Assembly: GCA_016704465.1 (NCBI GenBank)
Contig: JADJAD010000014.1
Span: forward strand, 231,977-295,976
Direction: 5' to 3'
From: Gemmatimonadota bacterium
GTDB lineage: Bacteria > Gemmatimonadota > Gemmatimonadetes > Gemmatimonadales > Gemmatimonadaceae
Length of the DNA stretch: 64,000 bases
Part shown: positions 11,901 to 18,666 of the stretch, piece by piece
Layout: each line of letters opens with the position of its first letter
Position numbering within the stretch: position 1 is the stretch's first letter
The notes under the pieces: generated by a model
What the model saw: only the letters and a program-made list of their open reading frames with translations
Database searches by the model: none
What the model was told of the DNA's origin: nothing
Position numbers and translations under genes: made by a program

Positions 11901-14900
11901 CTGCGGTCGGGAGCGGCGTGTTCGTCGCCACGCTCGGCGGTACCCCCGTGCAAGACGGCACCGCGAGCCAGACCCAGGCGACGGTGACGTACACCGTCGG
12001 CGCTGCCGACGCTGCCCGCTCGACGCTCACGCCGGCGTCCGCGAGCATCACGGCCGACGGGACGAGCACGCAGGTCCTCACCGTCGCGGCGCTCGACGCC
12101 AACGGCAATGCGCTGACCACCGGCGGCGCGACCGTCACCATCACCCGCCAGTCGGGGACGGGCAGTATCAGCGCCGTCACCGATGTCGGCAACGGCACCT
12201 ACACCGCGACCGTGACGTCGCCCACGGCAGTCGGCAGCGGCATCTTCGTCGCCTCGCTTGGTGGCAGTTCCGTGCAGGACGGGACCGCGAGCCAGACGCA
12301 GGCGACGGTGACCTACGCCGCCGGCGCCGCCGATGCGGCCCGCTCGACACTCACCCCGGCGTCCGCAAGCATCACCGCCAACGGGACCAGCACGCAGGTC
12401 CTCACCGTCACCGCGCTCGACGCCAACGGCAATCCGCTCCCCGCCGGCGGCGCGACCGTCACGATCACGCGCCAGTCGGGAACGGGGACCATCAGTGCGG
12501 TCACCGACGTCGGGAATGGCACCTACACGGCGACCGTGACCTCGCCCACCGCCGCGGGGAGCGGGGCCTTTGTTGCGACGTTAGGCGGTGCTCCCGTTCA
12601 GGACGGCACGGCGAGCCAGACGCAGGCGACGGTGACGTACACGGTTGGTGCCGTCGACGCCGCCCGTTCGATCCTGACACCGACGAGCGCCAGCATCACC
12701 GCGAACGGGAGCAGCACCCAGGTCCTCACGGTCACGGCGCTCGACGCCAACGGCAATGCGCTCAGCACCGGCGGCGCGACCATCACGATCACGCGCCAGT
12801 CGGGGACCGGCACCATCAGTGGCGTCACGGACGTCGGCAACGGGACGTATACGGCGACGGTCACCTCGCCCACGGCGGTCGGGAGTGGCGTCTTCGTCGC
12901 CACCCTCGGCGGCAACCCCGTGCAGGACGGCACCGCGAGCCAGACGCAGGCGACGGTGACCTATACCGTCGGCGCCGCCGACGCGGCGCACTCCACGCTC
13001 ACGCCGACCAGCGCCAGCATCACCGCCGACGGGATCAGCACCCAGGTCCTCACCGTCACGGCGCTGGATGCGAATGGCAATGCGCTCACCACCGGCGGCG
13101 CGACCGTCACCGTCACCCGCCAGTCAGGGACCGGCGGCATCAGTGCCGTCACCGATGTCGGCAACGGCACCTACACCGCGACCGTCACCTCGCCCACGGC
13201 GGTCGGGAGTGGCGTCTTCGTCGCCACCCTCGGCGGCAATCCCGTGCAGGACGGCACCGCGAGCCAGACACAGGCGACGGTGTCCCATACCGTCGGCGCC
13301 GCCGACGCGGCCCGCTCGACGCTCACGCCGGCGTCCGCCAGCATCACCGCCAACGGGACGAGCACACAGCTTCTCACCGTCACGGCGCTGGATGCCAACG
13401 GCAATGCGCTGACCACCGGCGGCGCGACGGTCACGATCACCCGCCAGTCCGGCACCGGGAGCATCGGCGCGGTCACCGACGTCGGCAATGGCACCTACAC
13501 GGCGACGGTCACCTCGCCCACGGCGGTCGGGAGTGGCGTCTTCGTCGCCACGCTCGGTGGCAGTTCCGTGCAGGACGGCACCGCGAGCCAGACGCAGGCG
13601 ACCGTGACCTTCGCGGTCGGCGCCGCCGACGCGGCACGCTCGACGCTGACGCCCATCAGCACCAGCATCACCGCCGACGGGACCAGCACGCAGGTCCTCA
13701 CCGTCACGGCGCTCGACGCCAACGGCAATGCGCTGGCCACCGGCGGCGCGACCGTCACCATCTCCAGCCAGTCGGGGACCGGCAGCATCAGCGCCGTCAC
13801 CGACGTCGGCAACGGCAGCTACACGGCGACCGTGACCTCGCCCGCGGCCGTCGGCAGCGGGGTATTCGTCGCCACGTTAGGCGGTAATCCCGTGCAGGAC
13901 GGGACCGCGAGCCAGACGCAGGCGACCGTGACCTACACCGTCGGCGCCGCCGACGCAGCCCGCTCGACGCTGACGCCCACGAGCGCCAGCATCACCGCGG
14001 ACGGGACCAGCACGCAGCTGCTGACGGTCACCGCCTACGACGCCAACGGCAATGCGCTCGCCTCGGGCGGCGCAAGCGTGACGATCACCCGGCAATCGGG
14101 AACGGGGACCATCAGTGCGGTCACCGACGTCGGCAACGGCACCTACACGGCAACCGTCACCTCGCCGACCGCCGTGGGCAGCGGCGTCTTCGTCGCCACC
14201 CTCGGCGGTAACCCGGTCCAGGACGGGACCGCGAGCCAGACGCAGGCGACAGTGACCTACGCCGTCGGCGCCGCCGACGCGGCGCGCTCCACCCTGACAC
14301 CCGCCAACGCCAGCATCACTGCCGACGGGACCAGCACGCAGCTGCTTACGGTCACCGCCTACGATGCGAACGGCAATGCGCTCCCCGCCGGCGGCGCCAC
14401 CGTCACCATCACCCGCCAGTCGGGGACCGGCACCATCGGCGCCGTCACGGATGTCGGCAACGGCACGTACACCGCCACCGTCACCTCGCCCACCGCCGTC
14501 GGCAGCGGCGTCTTCGTCGCCACGCTCGGCGGGAACCCCGTGCAGGACGGCACCGCGAGCCAGACGCAGGCGACCGTGACGTATGCGGTCGGCGCCGCCA
14601 ACGCCGCCCGCTCGACGCTCGCACCCACCAGTGCCAGCATCACCGCAAACGGCAGCAGCACGCAGCTACTCACCGTCACCGCGTACGATGCCAACGGCAA
14701 CCCGATCTCCGGCGGCGGCGCGACCGTCACCATCACCCGCCAGTCGGGGACCGGCACGATCGGCGCGGTGACCGACGTCGGGAATGGCACCTACACTTCG
14801 ACGGTGACCTCGCCCACGGCGGTTGGCAGCGGCGTCTTCGTCGCCACGCTCGGCGGTAACCCGGTCCAGGACGGCACCGCGACCCAGACCCAGGCGACGG

Positions 14901-17425
14901 TGACCTACACCGTCGGCGCCGCCGACGCCGCTCGCTCGACGCTCACGCCAACGAGCGCCGGACTCACGGCCGACGGCGTCAGCACGCAACTCCTCACCGT
15001 GACCGCCTACGACGCCACGGGCAATCCGCTCCCCGCCGGCGGCGCGACGGTGACCATCACCCGCCAGTCCGGCACGGGCAGCATCGGCGCCGTGACCGAC
15101 GTCGGCGACGGGACCTACACCGCCACCGTCACCGCGCCCGCGGCGGTCGGGAGCGGCGTCTTCGTCGCCACCTTCGGCGGCAACCCGGTCCTGGGCGGCA
15201 CCGCGAGCCAGGTCCAGGCCACCGTCACCTACAGCGTCGGTGCGGCCAACGCCGCGGCATCGACGCTCACGCCGGCTGCTGCCAGCATCACGGCCAACGG
15301 CACCAGTACACAGGTCCTGACCGTGAGCGCGAGGGACGCCTCCGGCAACGCGCTGTCGACCGGGGGCGCGACCGTCTCGATCACCCGACTCTCGGGAACC
15401 GGCACGATCGGCTCGGTAACCGACGTCGGCAACGGGACATACACCGCCACGGTGACCGCGCCCGCCGCGGTCGGGACCGGGACTTTCGTGGCGACGCTCG
15501 GTGGTGCTCCCGTGCAGGACGGCGCCGGGACCCAGACGCAAGCAGTCGTCACGTATGTCGTGGGCGCTGCGAGTGCCGCCCGCTCCACGCTCACGCCGCA
15601 AAACTCGGGCATCACCGCCGACGGTACGAGCACGCAACTGCTCACCGTGACCGCACTCGACGCCACGGGCAATCCCCTGACGACCGGCGGCAGCACGATC
15701 ACCATCACCCGATTGTCTGGCTCGGGGACGATCGGGCCGGTCGCCGACGTCGGCAACGGCACGTACACGGCGGTGGTCACCTCCCCGACGGTCGCCGGCA
15801 GCGGGATCTTCGTCGCCACGTTAGGCGGCGCCCCGGTGCAGGGCGGGACGGCCAGCCAGGTGCAAGCGCGTGTCGGCTACGGCGCTGGCCCCGCGGTCGC
15901 GTCGAACTCGCTCCTCACGCCGCCGACGGCGTCGCTGCAGGCCAACCCGGTCCGCACCCAGCGCCTCATCGTCACCGCTCGCGACGCGGGCGGCAATCAC
16001 CTGAGCACCGGCGGTGCGGTCGTCACGATCACGCGCCTGTCGGGGATCGGCACCATCGGCCCCGTCACCGACATCGGGAACGGCACCTACGCCGCCGTGG
16101 TCACGGCGCCCTCCACGGTCGGCTCGGGCGTCTTCGTCGCGACCCTCGGTGGGGCGGCTGTCCAGGGCGGGATGTCGGGCCAGGTGCAGGTCACCATCAC
16201 CTTCACCGCCGGCCCACTCAGCGCTGCCACAACGATGCTCACCCCCACCTCGGCGAGCGTCACCGCCGACGGGGTCAGCACCCAGACGCTGACCGTGACC
16301 ACGAGCGACGAGTACGGCAACCCGATCACCACCGGCGGGGCCGAGGTCACCATCACCAGGCTGTCCGGCAACGGAACGATCGGGGCAGTCACGGACGCCG
16401 GCGGCGGCCGCTACACGGCGCAGGTCACCTCGCCGACGGCGATCGGCACCGGAGTCTTTGTCGCCACGGTCGGTGGGCTCCCGGTTCGCAACGGCACCAA
16501 CGAGCAGGCGCGTGCCACGATCTCGTACGGCGCGGGCGCCGCCGGCCGCTACGTCGTCTCGGTGAGCAAGCTCGACCCCGTCGTCCGGACCCCCATCACC
16601 GTGTCGGCACAGCTCCTGAGCACCAGCAACCATCCCGTGACGGGGACGGCGCGCTGGGTCACGTGGACCAAGTCGCTTCTGGACGGGAAGCTGAGCACGT
16701 CGATGACGCGCACCAACGCCGAGGGCATCGCCACGGTGACGTTCACCCCGGACAGCATCGCCGGCGTCGAGTACGTCATCACGGCGAGCGACGAGACCGG
16801 GCCGACAGGCACGAGCGCGACGATCGTGACGGTCGCCGACGCGCCGAGTCCCGTGCGCAGCACCGCCGTCGTCCCGCTGGATGGAAGTGCGGAGTCGCCC
16901 GTCGCCATCACGGTGCGCCTGACGGACAGGTACGGCAACGTGCTGGGGGCGCAGGCCGCAGCGATCGGACTCCGCGTGCGGGGCGCGAATGCCGGGACGA
17001 CCGGTGCGCCCGCATCCAGCGACCCGGGCGGCTCCTACACGACAGCATACACGCCCATGCGCCCCGGCGTGGACACGGTGACCGTGCTGGTCAACGGCGT
17101 CGCGATGGAGACCGGCACCGTCGTACGACGGGTGAGCGCGCTCCTCTCTGACCTGTCCGTGAACTTCACCACCGACATGGTCGAACCGGTCGTTGGCGAC
17201 ACGGTGACCATCGTCATGACGGTGACCAACGCGGGTCCCGGAGCGGCGGCACAGACGCAGATTGACACCGACCTCCCCCTCGATCGCTTCGAGACGCTCT
17301 CGATCGTCGTCAGCCAGGGGAGCTTCGACGCGGCGGCGCAGCGATGGACGATCGGCACGGTGGCGCCTCGCGCGTCGGTGACGCTGACGTACCGCGGCGT
17401 CGTCAAGCTTCCGCCCTCGTCCTGA
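2960..17425 (+). CDS. Giant secreted/surface adhesin-like protein with 30 Ig-like repeats
   Basis: About 4,820 residues. The start is uncertain: the frame is open from GTG 2801, and GTG 2960 or 2984 gives a signal peptide (basic SWRY stretch, hydrophobic core LLPVWCAIGVALMGSALFA, cleavage near LWSQA). None has a good Shine-Dalgarno. Layout: (1) Thr/Ser/Gly-rich beta-helix region to about 6820, with a 261-residue internal repeat and autotransporter-passenger strings such as LTLSGTNTYAAPTTISAG; (2) 30 consecutive 108-residue Ig-like domains of the Big_1/invasin-D3 type (6824-16543), core SITADGTSTQVLTVTALDA and VTDVGNGTYTATVTSPTA; (3) two diverged Ig-like segments; (4) a DUF11-like C-terminus (VNFTTDMVEPVVGDTVTIVM), shorter than usual. 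No beta-barrel, LPXTG or sorting tail is visible, so export and anchoring are unknown. Adhesion or cell-envelope role is inferred from domain type. Confidence 0.85.
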   Translation: MSARRIKTVIGHTRAVSSWRYLLPVWCAIGVALMGSALFASPLWSQATRTWTGGGANNNWTTAGNWGGIAPVAGDNLVFDAAGVAVRNAPANNFANGTIFGTITVSAAGYTFTGSSVSTTGVTVSTYASGTSTISFIIGGAGGVTMDAAGTLALSVANTFTGGLRINAGTVSGSNAASFGASASVITLGASSGADNATLNGALAGTFANPITVASGSSGTLSITNSAASQFSGAMTLQRDVVLAPTLTNLLTVRGGITGTGNVIVSGTGTTAAVTMSTVAINFSGTLTNQGTNTGTTTVSGGVGTNVTSITQSSTTSAMTISTTALTVNGSGTTLTNTAGTRLLTLSGGVSGTGSLILNNNSATAAAITVSTTSVNHTGTVTSSGTGSGTVVISAALGANVTGVTQNSATSALTLSGTNSPYAGTTSLSAGTLRLGSATALGGNGAANGTGGSLAIAGGTTLDATANTTLTTTNAKTINGDFTLGGSFTLNLGPGAMTITPPTLTITKGGTALATLPGAVSSTTDLTLNITNSSGITFSGAVNVDGTITNTGAGAGTTTFTGGVGSNVTAITESSLTTALTISTTALTVNSGGTTLTNALGTKLLTVSGGVAGTGALIVANNSATAAAITVSTTSVNHTGTVTNSGTGSGTVVISAALGANLTGVTQNSATSALTLSGTNSPYGGTTSLSAGTLFLGSATSLGGNGASNGTGGALVIAAGTTLDATATQTLTTTNAKTINGDFTLGGSAILNLGPGAVTLTPPAVTVTKNGTTLTTIPAAVDGTTDLTIDINGTSGVTVSGQVNVDGSLTNSGTGTGTLTLSGGVGSNVTQITESSTTSALTISSTALTVNAGGTTLTNALGTKLLTVSGGVAGTGALILHNNSTLTSGITLSTTSVNHTGSITNSGTGTGNALISAVIGVNVTGVTQNSATSMLTLSGTNTYAAPTTISAGVLAASATAALGDGSASNPLVFAGGTLRATSTITSPATRDVTLSADAIVDANGQTTTFSGIVSGAAGLTLPTAGTLRLNGAATIGGDVTILAGTLRGSSTAGLRIRGDFINDASYLHNSGTVFFDGAGTQTIGGSSATTFYTVEVDGAGLSIATTPTIADTLLLTDGTVTTGANRVIMASTGTITGASTSSYVIGTIEHNIPNAAAPTAHFPVGDATHFAPVSLTFAGTTSGSGSLTVTTTAGDHPNIATSHGDPTRSVNRYWTIDNTTVAGFTSYDATFSFPAGELDGGVTTSALAVRRYTSGAWTVPLSTNQLPTSTTGTGMTGFSDFAIAEGIPDAAETSLTPTTASITADGVSTQVLTVTARDAGGNPLSAGGATVIITRQSGSGIIGPVTDVGDGTYTATVTAPTAVGSGVFVATFAGNPVQGGTGSQTQATVSYTVGAASADASTLTPTTASITADGTSTQLLTVTALDAYDNPLTTGGATVTITQQSGTGTISAVTDVGDGTYTATVTSPTAVGSGVFVASLGGAPVKSGNVGQTTAAVDYTAGAADAALSTLTPVSASIIADGTSTQVLTVTAVDANGNPLTIGGATVTITQQSGTGSIGAVTDVGDGTYTATVTSPTAVGSGVFVATLGGNPVEDGTASQTQATITYTVGAAAAARSTLTPASASITADGASTQLLTVTALDANGNDIATGGATVTITRQSGTGSISAVTDVGDGSYTAIVTSPTAAGSGVFVATLDGNPVQDGTASQTQATVTYTAGAADAARSTLTPTSASITADGASTRLLTVTALDANGNALPNGGATVTITRQSGTGTISAVTDVGDGTYTAIVTSPTAVGSGVFIATLGGNPVQDGTASQTQATVTYAVGAADAAHSTLTPTSASITADGASTQVLTVTAHDANGNALGIGGAIVTIIRQSGTGTIGAVTDVGNGTYTATATSPTAVGSGVFVATLGGDPVQDGTASQTQATLTYAVGAVNAARSTLTPASASITADGASTQVLTVTALDANGNALSTGGATVTITRQSGSGSISAVTDVGDGTYTATVTSPTAVGSGIFVATLGGSSVQDGTASQTQSTVTYTVGAADAARSTLTPTSTSITADGTSTQVLTVTALDAHGNALSTGGATVTITRQSGTGSIGAVTDVGNGTYTATVTSPTAVGSGVFVATLSGTSVQDGTASQTQATVTYTVGAADAARSTLTPTSASITANGTSTQVLTVTALDANGNALPTGGATVTITRQSGTGSISAVTDVGNGTYTATVTSPTAVGSGVFVATLGGNPVQDGTASQTQATVTYTVGAADAARSTLTPPSASIIANGTSTQVLTVTALDANGNALATGGATVTITRQSGTGSISAITDVGNGTYTATVTSPTAVGSGIFVATLGGISVQDGTASQTQTTVTYTVGAANAARSTLIPTSASITANGTSTQVLTVTALDANDNALPTGGATVTITRQSGTGAISGVTDVGNGTYTATVTSPTAVGSGVFVATLGGAPVQDGTASQTQATVTYTVGAADAARSTLTPTSTSITASGTSTQVLTVTALDANGNALATGGATVTITRQSGTGTISAVTDVGNGAYTATVTSPTAVGNGVFVATLGGNPIQDGTASQTQATVTYTVGAADAARSTLTPTSASITANGTSTQLLTVTAYDANGNALASGGATVTISRQSGTGSISAVTDVGNGTYTATVTSPTAVGSGIFVATLGGTPVQDGTASQTQATVTYTVGAADAARSTLTPTSASITANGTSTEVLTVTALDANGNALSTGGATVTITRQSGTGTISAVTDVGNGTFTATVTSPTTVGSGIFVATLGGNPVQDGTASQTQATVTYSVGAADAARSTLTPASASITADGTSTQVLTVTALDANGNPLPTGGATVTITRQSGTGTISAVTDVGNGTYTATVTSPTAVGSGIFVATLGGTSVQDGTASQTQATVTYTVGAADAARSTLAPTSASITANGTSTRVLTVTALDANGNALATGGAAITITRQSGTGTVSGVTDIGNGTYTATVTSPTAVGSGVFVATLGGTPVQDGTASQTQATVTYTVGAADAARSTLTPASASITADGTSTQVLTVAALDANGNALTTGGATVTITRQSGTGSISAVTDVGNGTYTATVTSPTAVGSGIFVASLGGSSVQDGTASQTQATVTYAAGAADAARSTLTPASASITANGTSTQVLTVTALDANGNPLPAGGATVTITRQSGTGTISAVTDVGNGTYTATVTSPTAAGSGAFVATLGGAPVQDGTASQTQATVTYTVGAVDAARSILTPTSASITANGSSTQVLTVTALDANGNALSTGGATITITRQSGTGTISGVTDVGNGTYTATVTSPTAVGSGVFVATLGGNPVQDGTASQTQATVTYTVGAADAAHSTLTPTSASITADGISTQVLTVTALDANGNALTTGGATVTVTRQSGTGGISAVTDVGNGTYTATVTSPTAVGSGVFVATLGGNPVQDGTASQTQATVSHTVGAADAARSTLTPASASITANGTSTQLLTVTALDANGNALTTGGATVTITRQSGTGSIGAVTDVGNGTYTATVTSPTAVGSGVFVATLGGSSVQDGTASQTQATVTFAVGAADAARSTLTPISTSITADGTSTQVLTVTALDANGNALATGGATVTISSQSGTGSISAVTDVGNGSYTATVTSPAAVGSGVFVATLGGNPVQDGTASQTQATVTYTVGAADAARSTLTPTSASITADGTSTQLLTVTAYDANGNALASGGASVTITRQSGTGTISAVTDVGNGTYTATVTSPTAVGSGVFVATLGGNPVQDGTASQTQATVTYAVGAADAARSTLTPANASITADGTSTQLLTVTAYDANGNALPAGGATVTITRQSGTGTIGAVTDVGNGTYTATVTSPTAVGSGVFVATLGGNPVQDGTASQTQATVTYAVGAANAARSTLAPTSASITANGSSTQLLTVTAYDANGNPISGGGATVTITRQSGTGTIGAVTDVGNGTYTSTVTSPTAVGSGVFVATLGGNPVQDGTATQTQATVTYTVGAADAARSTLTPTSAGLTADGVSTQLLTVTAYDATGNPLPAGGATVTITRQSGTGSIGAVTDVGDGTYTATVTAPAAVGSGVFVATFGGNPVLGGTASQVQATVTYSVGAANAAASTLTPAAASITANGTSTQVLTVSARDASGNALSTGGATVSITRLSGTGTIGSVTDVGNGTYTATVTAPAAVGTGTFVATLGGAPVQDGAGTQTQAVVTYVVGAASAARSTLTPQNSGITADGTSTQLLTVTALDATGNPLTTGGSTITITRLSGSGTIGPVADVGNGTYTAVVTSPTVAGSGIFVATLGGAPVQGGTASQVQARVGYGAGPAVASNSLLTPPTASLQANPVRTQRLIVTARDAGGNHLSTGGAVVTITRLSGIGTIGPVTDIGNGTYAAVVTAPSTVGSGVFVATLGGAAVQGGMSGQVQVTITFTAGPLSAATTMLTPTSASVTADGVSTQTLTVTTSDEYGNPITTGGAEVTITRLSGNGTIGAVTDAGGGRYTAQVTSPTAIGTGVFVATVGGLPVRNGTNEQARATISYGAGAAGRYVVSVSKLDPVVRTPITVSAQLLSTSNHPVTGTARWVTWTKSLLDGKLSTSMTRTNAEGIATVTFTPDSIAGVEYVITASDETGPTGTSATIVTVADAPSPVRSTAVVPLDGSAESPVAITVRLTDRYGNVLGAQAAAIGLRVRGANAGTTGAPASSDPGGSYTTAYTPMRPGVDTVTVLVNGVAMETGTVVRRVSALLSDLSVNFTTDMVEPVVGDTVTIVMTVTNAGPGAAAQTQIDTDLPLDRFETLSIVVSQGSFDAAAQRWTIGTVAPRASVTLTYRGVVKLPPSS
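3866..5790 (+). repeat. 783-bp (261-residue) internal repeat, about 2.4 copies
   Basis: Copies begin at 3866, 4649 and 5432, exactly 783 bp apart, each opening with GVG(T/S)NVT and an ITxSS motif. The third copy stops matching at about 5790, where the sequence turns into an autotransporter-type SGTNTYAAPTTISAG strand. The period keeps the frame, so these are protein-level beta-helix modules. Confidence 0.85.
6824..16543 (+). repeat. 30 tandem 324-bp units encoding 108-residue Ig-like domains
   Basis: Unit starts fall every 324 bp from 6824 to 16220. I checked the expected start at several positions, including units 1-4 and 27-30; all were in register, so no unit shows an indel. Each unit begins DAARSTLTP or a variant and ends VTYTVGAA or a variant. 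Units 3 to about 26 are very alike at DNA level. Units 1-2 and 27-30 are more diverged, for example RLSG replacing RQSG from unit 27. This edge-old, centre-young pattern suggests expansion or gene conversion in the middle. Short-read assemblies often collapse such arrays, so copy number should be treated with care. Confidence 0.95.
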
Positions 17426-17445
17426 TCCGTCGGAGACCTCGGCTC

Positions 17446-17516
17446 CACCGATCGCACCGATCGCACCGATCGCACCGATCGCACCGATCGCACCGATCGC
17501 ACCGATAACACGAGGT
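17446..17516. repeat. 9-bp minisatellite (CACCGATCG), about 7.9 copies
   Basis: Seven perfect CACCGATCG units (17446-17508) and a partial eighth lie 20 bp after the giant gene's stop codon, between two convergent genes. The unit contains GATC and the CGATCG palindrome. No terminator hairpin could be separated from the repeat. Confidence 0.95.
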
Positions 17517-17547
17517 CAGGCGGCGCCGGCAGCGCCAGCGCCAGCGC

Positions 17548-18339
17548 CTAACGCGACGTGCTGACCGAGAAGCTCACCTTGTTGCACTTCGTCGTGCCGG
17601 CATCGGACGACGTCGCACACCCGCCGAAACGCACGGTGGAGGCCACGCGCGCCCAGAAGAACTCGGTGACCGGACCGACCTGCAGGGCGATGGCAACCTC
17701 GCCGTCTCCCTTGGCCGAGACCAGCCCCGTCCCGTCCACACCAGCCACCGACGGATTGGCCGTCAGCCAGATGTGCCGCGTCGTATCGACCACTGGCGAC
17801 CCGACCCGGTCCAGCACGCGATAGTCCACGCGGGTGGACTGGCCCCGCGCATAGAACACGACGATGTCGGTGGCGAACAGGATGTGGTCGGGGACCTGAC
17901 GCACGACGACCTGCGCCACGCGCTTGGGAAAGCTCGGACTGTCCAGCAGTCCCACGATGGCCGCGGCCGTGCCATTGCCGGTTGTTCGGAAGCGCCCGTA
18001 CCCGTCACTCACCATGACCGTGGTGTCGGACGACGACCAGGCGAGTCGCGCCTCGGTGAGCGCCATGCCGTTCTTGTCCACCACCTTGGCGACGAAGTGC
18101 AGGTACTCGCCGATTGACCGGGCGCTGGATGGGGCGGAGTCCAGGACGATCTGGTCAGCGCCGGCGATGCTGGCAGGCGTCACGGGTTCGTACGAGCAGG
18201 CGGCGACGACGAGCAGCGAACTCGCGGCGACTGCGGCGGCGAGGGGTCGCCGGCGCAGGGAGTGGCCGGGCGCGCGGGACCCTTCCCGCTGTGGAGCGGC
18301 ATGTCCCAACGCTGCGCGACCTACTGGCCACTTCGACAT
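17548..18339 (-). CDS. Ig-like (Big_2-type) lipoprotein
   Basis: A 263-residue protein with a long basic N-terminus followed by AAAVAASSLLVVAAC, a lipobox with the acylated Cys near residue 48, so it is probably an outer-membrane or periplasmic lipoprotein. The rest resembles bacterial Ig-like domains: AKVVDKNGMALTEARLAWSS, then VDYRVLDRVGSPVVDTTRHIWLTANPSVAGVD, then GLVSAKGDGEVAIALQVG. Four Cys occur near the C-terminus (FGGCATS, TKCNKV). The true start could be a later codon because the N-region is long for a signal peptide. Its stop codon sits in a CGTTAGGC octamer and faces the giant gene convergently. No specific function is recognised. Confidence 0.7.
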   Translation of the reverse strand: MSKWPVGRAALGHAAPQREGSRAPGHSLRRRPLAAAVAASSLLVVAACSYEPVTPASIAGADQIVLDSAPSSARSIGEYLHFVAKVVDKNGMALTEARLAWSSSDTTVMVSDGYGRFRTTGNGTAAAIVGLLDSPSFPKRVAQVVVRQVPDHILFATDIVVFYARGQSTRVDYRVLDRVGSPVVDTTRHIWLTANPSVAGVDGTGLVSAKGDGEVAIALQVGPVTEFFWARVASTVRFGGCATSSDAGTTKCNKVSFSVSTSR

Positions 18340-18666
18340 GTCAACGCGCCACGCGACCGGAGAGAGGCATTCCGCCGCCGCACCCGGCCTCAGAAAAAGG
18401 GGAAGTTCACAAACGGTGGGGGGTAGTGCGGCGGGGCCAGCCGCTCTCTCGAGGGCTGTCGCGCGGCACCACCTCCCGGTCCGGCCGGCGCTCCCGTGCG
18501 CCGGCGAGGCGAGGCTTCACGCCACCCAATCTTGACGACGGAAACGCATCCGACGTCACGATTTAACCGGGGGTCGAGCGCACACGTGTCGCCCCTTCGC
18601 GCGCCCCTTCGCGCACGCGCTTGTGCGCCCGCTAGTGCGCCTGCTAGTGCGCCCGCTGTGCGCCCG
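18340..18666. other. Intergenic region with a 12-bp tandem repeat
   Basis: About 330 bases between the lipoprotein start and the antiporter stop. It should hold the lipoprotein promoter, but no convincing motif was found. From 18623 to 18669 a 12-bp unit GTGCGCCCGCTA is repeated four times (third copy 11 bp). The last copy supplies the antiporter's stop codon. Confidence 0.6.

Noticed and set aside
6824..16543. CRISPR-like array of repeats
   Set aside because: Units are 324 bp, coding throughout and adjacent with no spacers; it is a protein-domain array.
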